The position numbers and the translations under genes are program-made. Below are positions 6,316-6,912 of a stretch of 6,912 nt of DNA, in pieces (position 1 is the stretch's first letter; the number at the start of each line of letters is the position of its first letter). This stretch comes from an uncultured Synechococcus sp. (GTDB lineage: Bacteria > Cyanobacteriota > Cyanobacteriia > PCC-6307 > Cyanobiaceae), in NCBI GenBank assembly GCA_937975655.1, contig CALJTZ010000273.1, positions 1 through 6,912 of the forward strand, in the 5' to 3' direction. The notes beneath the pieces were generated by a model. That model made no database searches, had not been told where the DNA came from, and saw only the letters and a list, made by a program, of their open reading frames with translations.

Positions 6316-6358
6316 ACCGTATCGAGCCACCCAGGCGCAACTTGGTAGCAAAACGAAC
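6316..6358 (-). promoter_or_regulatory. candidate NtcA-activated promoter of urtA
   Basis: On the minus strand GTT-N8-TAC (6345-6358), one base off the NtcA consensus GTA-N8-TAC, is followed after 23 nt by TACGGT (6316-6321), which fits the -10 form TAN3T. Spacing of about 20-24 nt between the site and the -10 box is what is known for nitrogen-regulated class II cyanobacterial promoters, in which NtcA replaces a -35 box. Transcription would begin near 6308-6310, giving a leader of about 42 nt to the ATG at 6267. Urea-transport genes are established NtcA targets in cyanobacteria. The site is a pattern match only. Confidence 0.55.
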
Positions 6359-6438
6359 AGTTTGAGGAACCCAAGAAAGAGGCAGCCCCGCCAGATATGT
6401 CCCGGTTCGGCGCAGGCCACACCCGCTGTGCGCACCGT

Positions 6439-6462
6439 TACCAAAGGCCAACTATTTTGGTA
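6439..6462. other. inverted repeat spanning the ureG stop codon
   Basis: TACCAAA (6439-6445) and TTTGGTA (6456-6462) form a perfect 7-bp inverted repeat around a 10-nt loop that contains the ureG TAG. There is no U-tract and the stem is AT-rich, so it would be a weak hairpin; it might equally be a dyad operator or chance. Confidence 0.3.
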
Positions 6463-6912
6463 TCTGTTGCAACAAAAAGGCCTCCACGGCGTCCAGGCCC
6501 TCGCCCGTGTGCAGGTTGGTGAAACACCAGGGGCGACCCGGCCGCATGCGCTCGGTATCCGCCTGCATCACCTCCAGACTCGCCCCCACCATCGGAGCCA
6601 GGTCGATCTTGTTGATCACCAGCAGGTCGGAGCGGGTGATGCCAGGCCCGCCCTTGCGGGGAATCTTGTCGCCGGCGGCCACATCAATCACATAGATGGT
6701 GAGATCGCTCAACTCGGGGCTGAATGTGGCAGCCAAGTTGTCACCGCCGCTCTCAATGAACACCACATCGGCATCGGGGAAGTCGACCAACATGCGGTCA
6801 ATCGCTTCAAGGTTGATGGACGCATCTTCGCGAATGGCCGTGTGCGGGCACCCACCCGTTTCCACACCCATGATGCGCTCTGCGGGCAATGCGCCGCTGA
6901 TGGTGAGCAAGC
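6452..6912 (-). CDS. ureG: urease accessory GTPase UreG (5' end beyond the window)
   Basis: UreG is a SIMIBI-class GTPase that carries nickel to the urease active site with UreE, UreF and UreD/UreH. About 153 codons of a usual protein of about 200 residues are visible; the N-terminal 50 or so, with the P-loop, lie outside the window. Present are GVETGGCPHTAIREDASIN with the invariant nickel-binding Cys-Pro-His, the Walker B-like segment FIESGGDNLAATFSPEL, and NKIDLAP, the NKxD guanine-specificity motif. An in-frame TTG at 6908-6910 is not the true start because homology continues through it. The stop TAG is at 6452-6454. It has the same orientation as urtA, about 184 bp upstream of it, linking urease maturation to urea import. 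Confidence 0.96.
   Translation of the reverse strand, partial: LLTISGALPAERIMGVETGGCPHTAIREDASINLEAIDRMLVDFPDADVVFIESGGDNLAATFSPELSDLTIYVIDVAAGDKIPRKGGPGITRSDLLVINKIDLAPMVGASLEVMQADTERMRPGRPWCFTNLHTGEGLDAVEAFLLQQIPK

Noticed and set aside
6428..6441. GTA-N8-CAC on the minus strand as a second NtcA site upstream of urtA
   Set aside because: One mismatch, and no TAN3T box at suitable spacing that I could see. It is expected by chance in this amount of sequence.

Overview
The window reads as a high-GC marine picocyanobacterium (Synechococcus/Cyanobium type) over most of its length. The evidence is a complete urea ABC transporter set, urtA-urtB-urtC-urtD-urtE, on the minus strand directly downstream of the urease accessory gene ureG, a class IV aminotransferase (PabC-like) sequence of cyanobacterial flavour beside it, and an NtcA-type promoter candidate in front of urtA. 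The organism assignment is made from remembered family patterns, not from a search.

Minus-strand transcription order, right to left: the 3' three-quarters of ureG (cut by the window edge); a spacer of about 180 bp with a candidate NtcA-activated promoter; urtA (periplasmic urea-binding lipoprotein); a 134-bp spacer with a GC hairpin followed by a textbook hairpin-plus-U-tract terminator; then urtB and urtC (membrane permeases) and urtD and urtE (ATPases), packed with a 3-bp gap or ATGA overlaps. UrtA captures urea outside the inner membrane, UrtB/UrtC form the channel, and UrtD/UrtE power import. Imported urea goes to urease, whose nickel centre is loaded with the help of UreG, so uptake and hydrolysis sit together. 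The terminator after urtA is probably a partial attenuator that gives more binding protein than permease.

The left 990 bp, on the plus strand, are unlike the rest. Positions 1-149 are an A/C-rich tandem repeat array. It runs straight into the 3' half of a guanylate kinase gene of Bacteroidota type, which overlaps the first ~40 codons of a nadD. That nadD fragment then runs in frame into the C-terminal domain of a PabC-like enzyme. Three partial genes and a repeat within 1 kb look like either an assembly or library chimera or a real mosaic scar. The chimera is the simpler explanation. A strong hairpin lies between the convergent ends of this ORF and urtE.

I see no convincing undescribed system. 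The points most worth checking are the urtA/urtB attenuator, the NtcA promoter and the mosaic left end.
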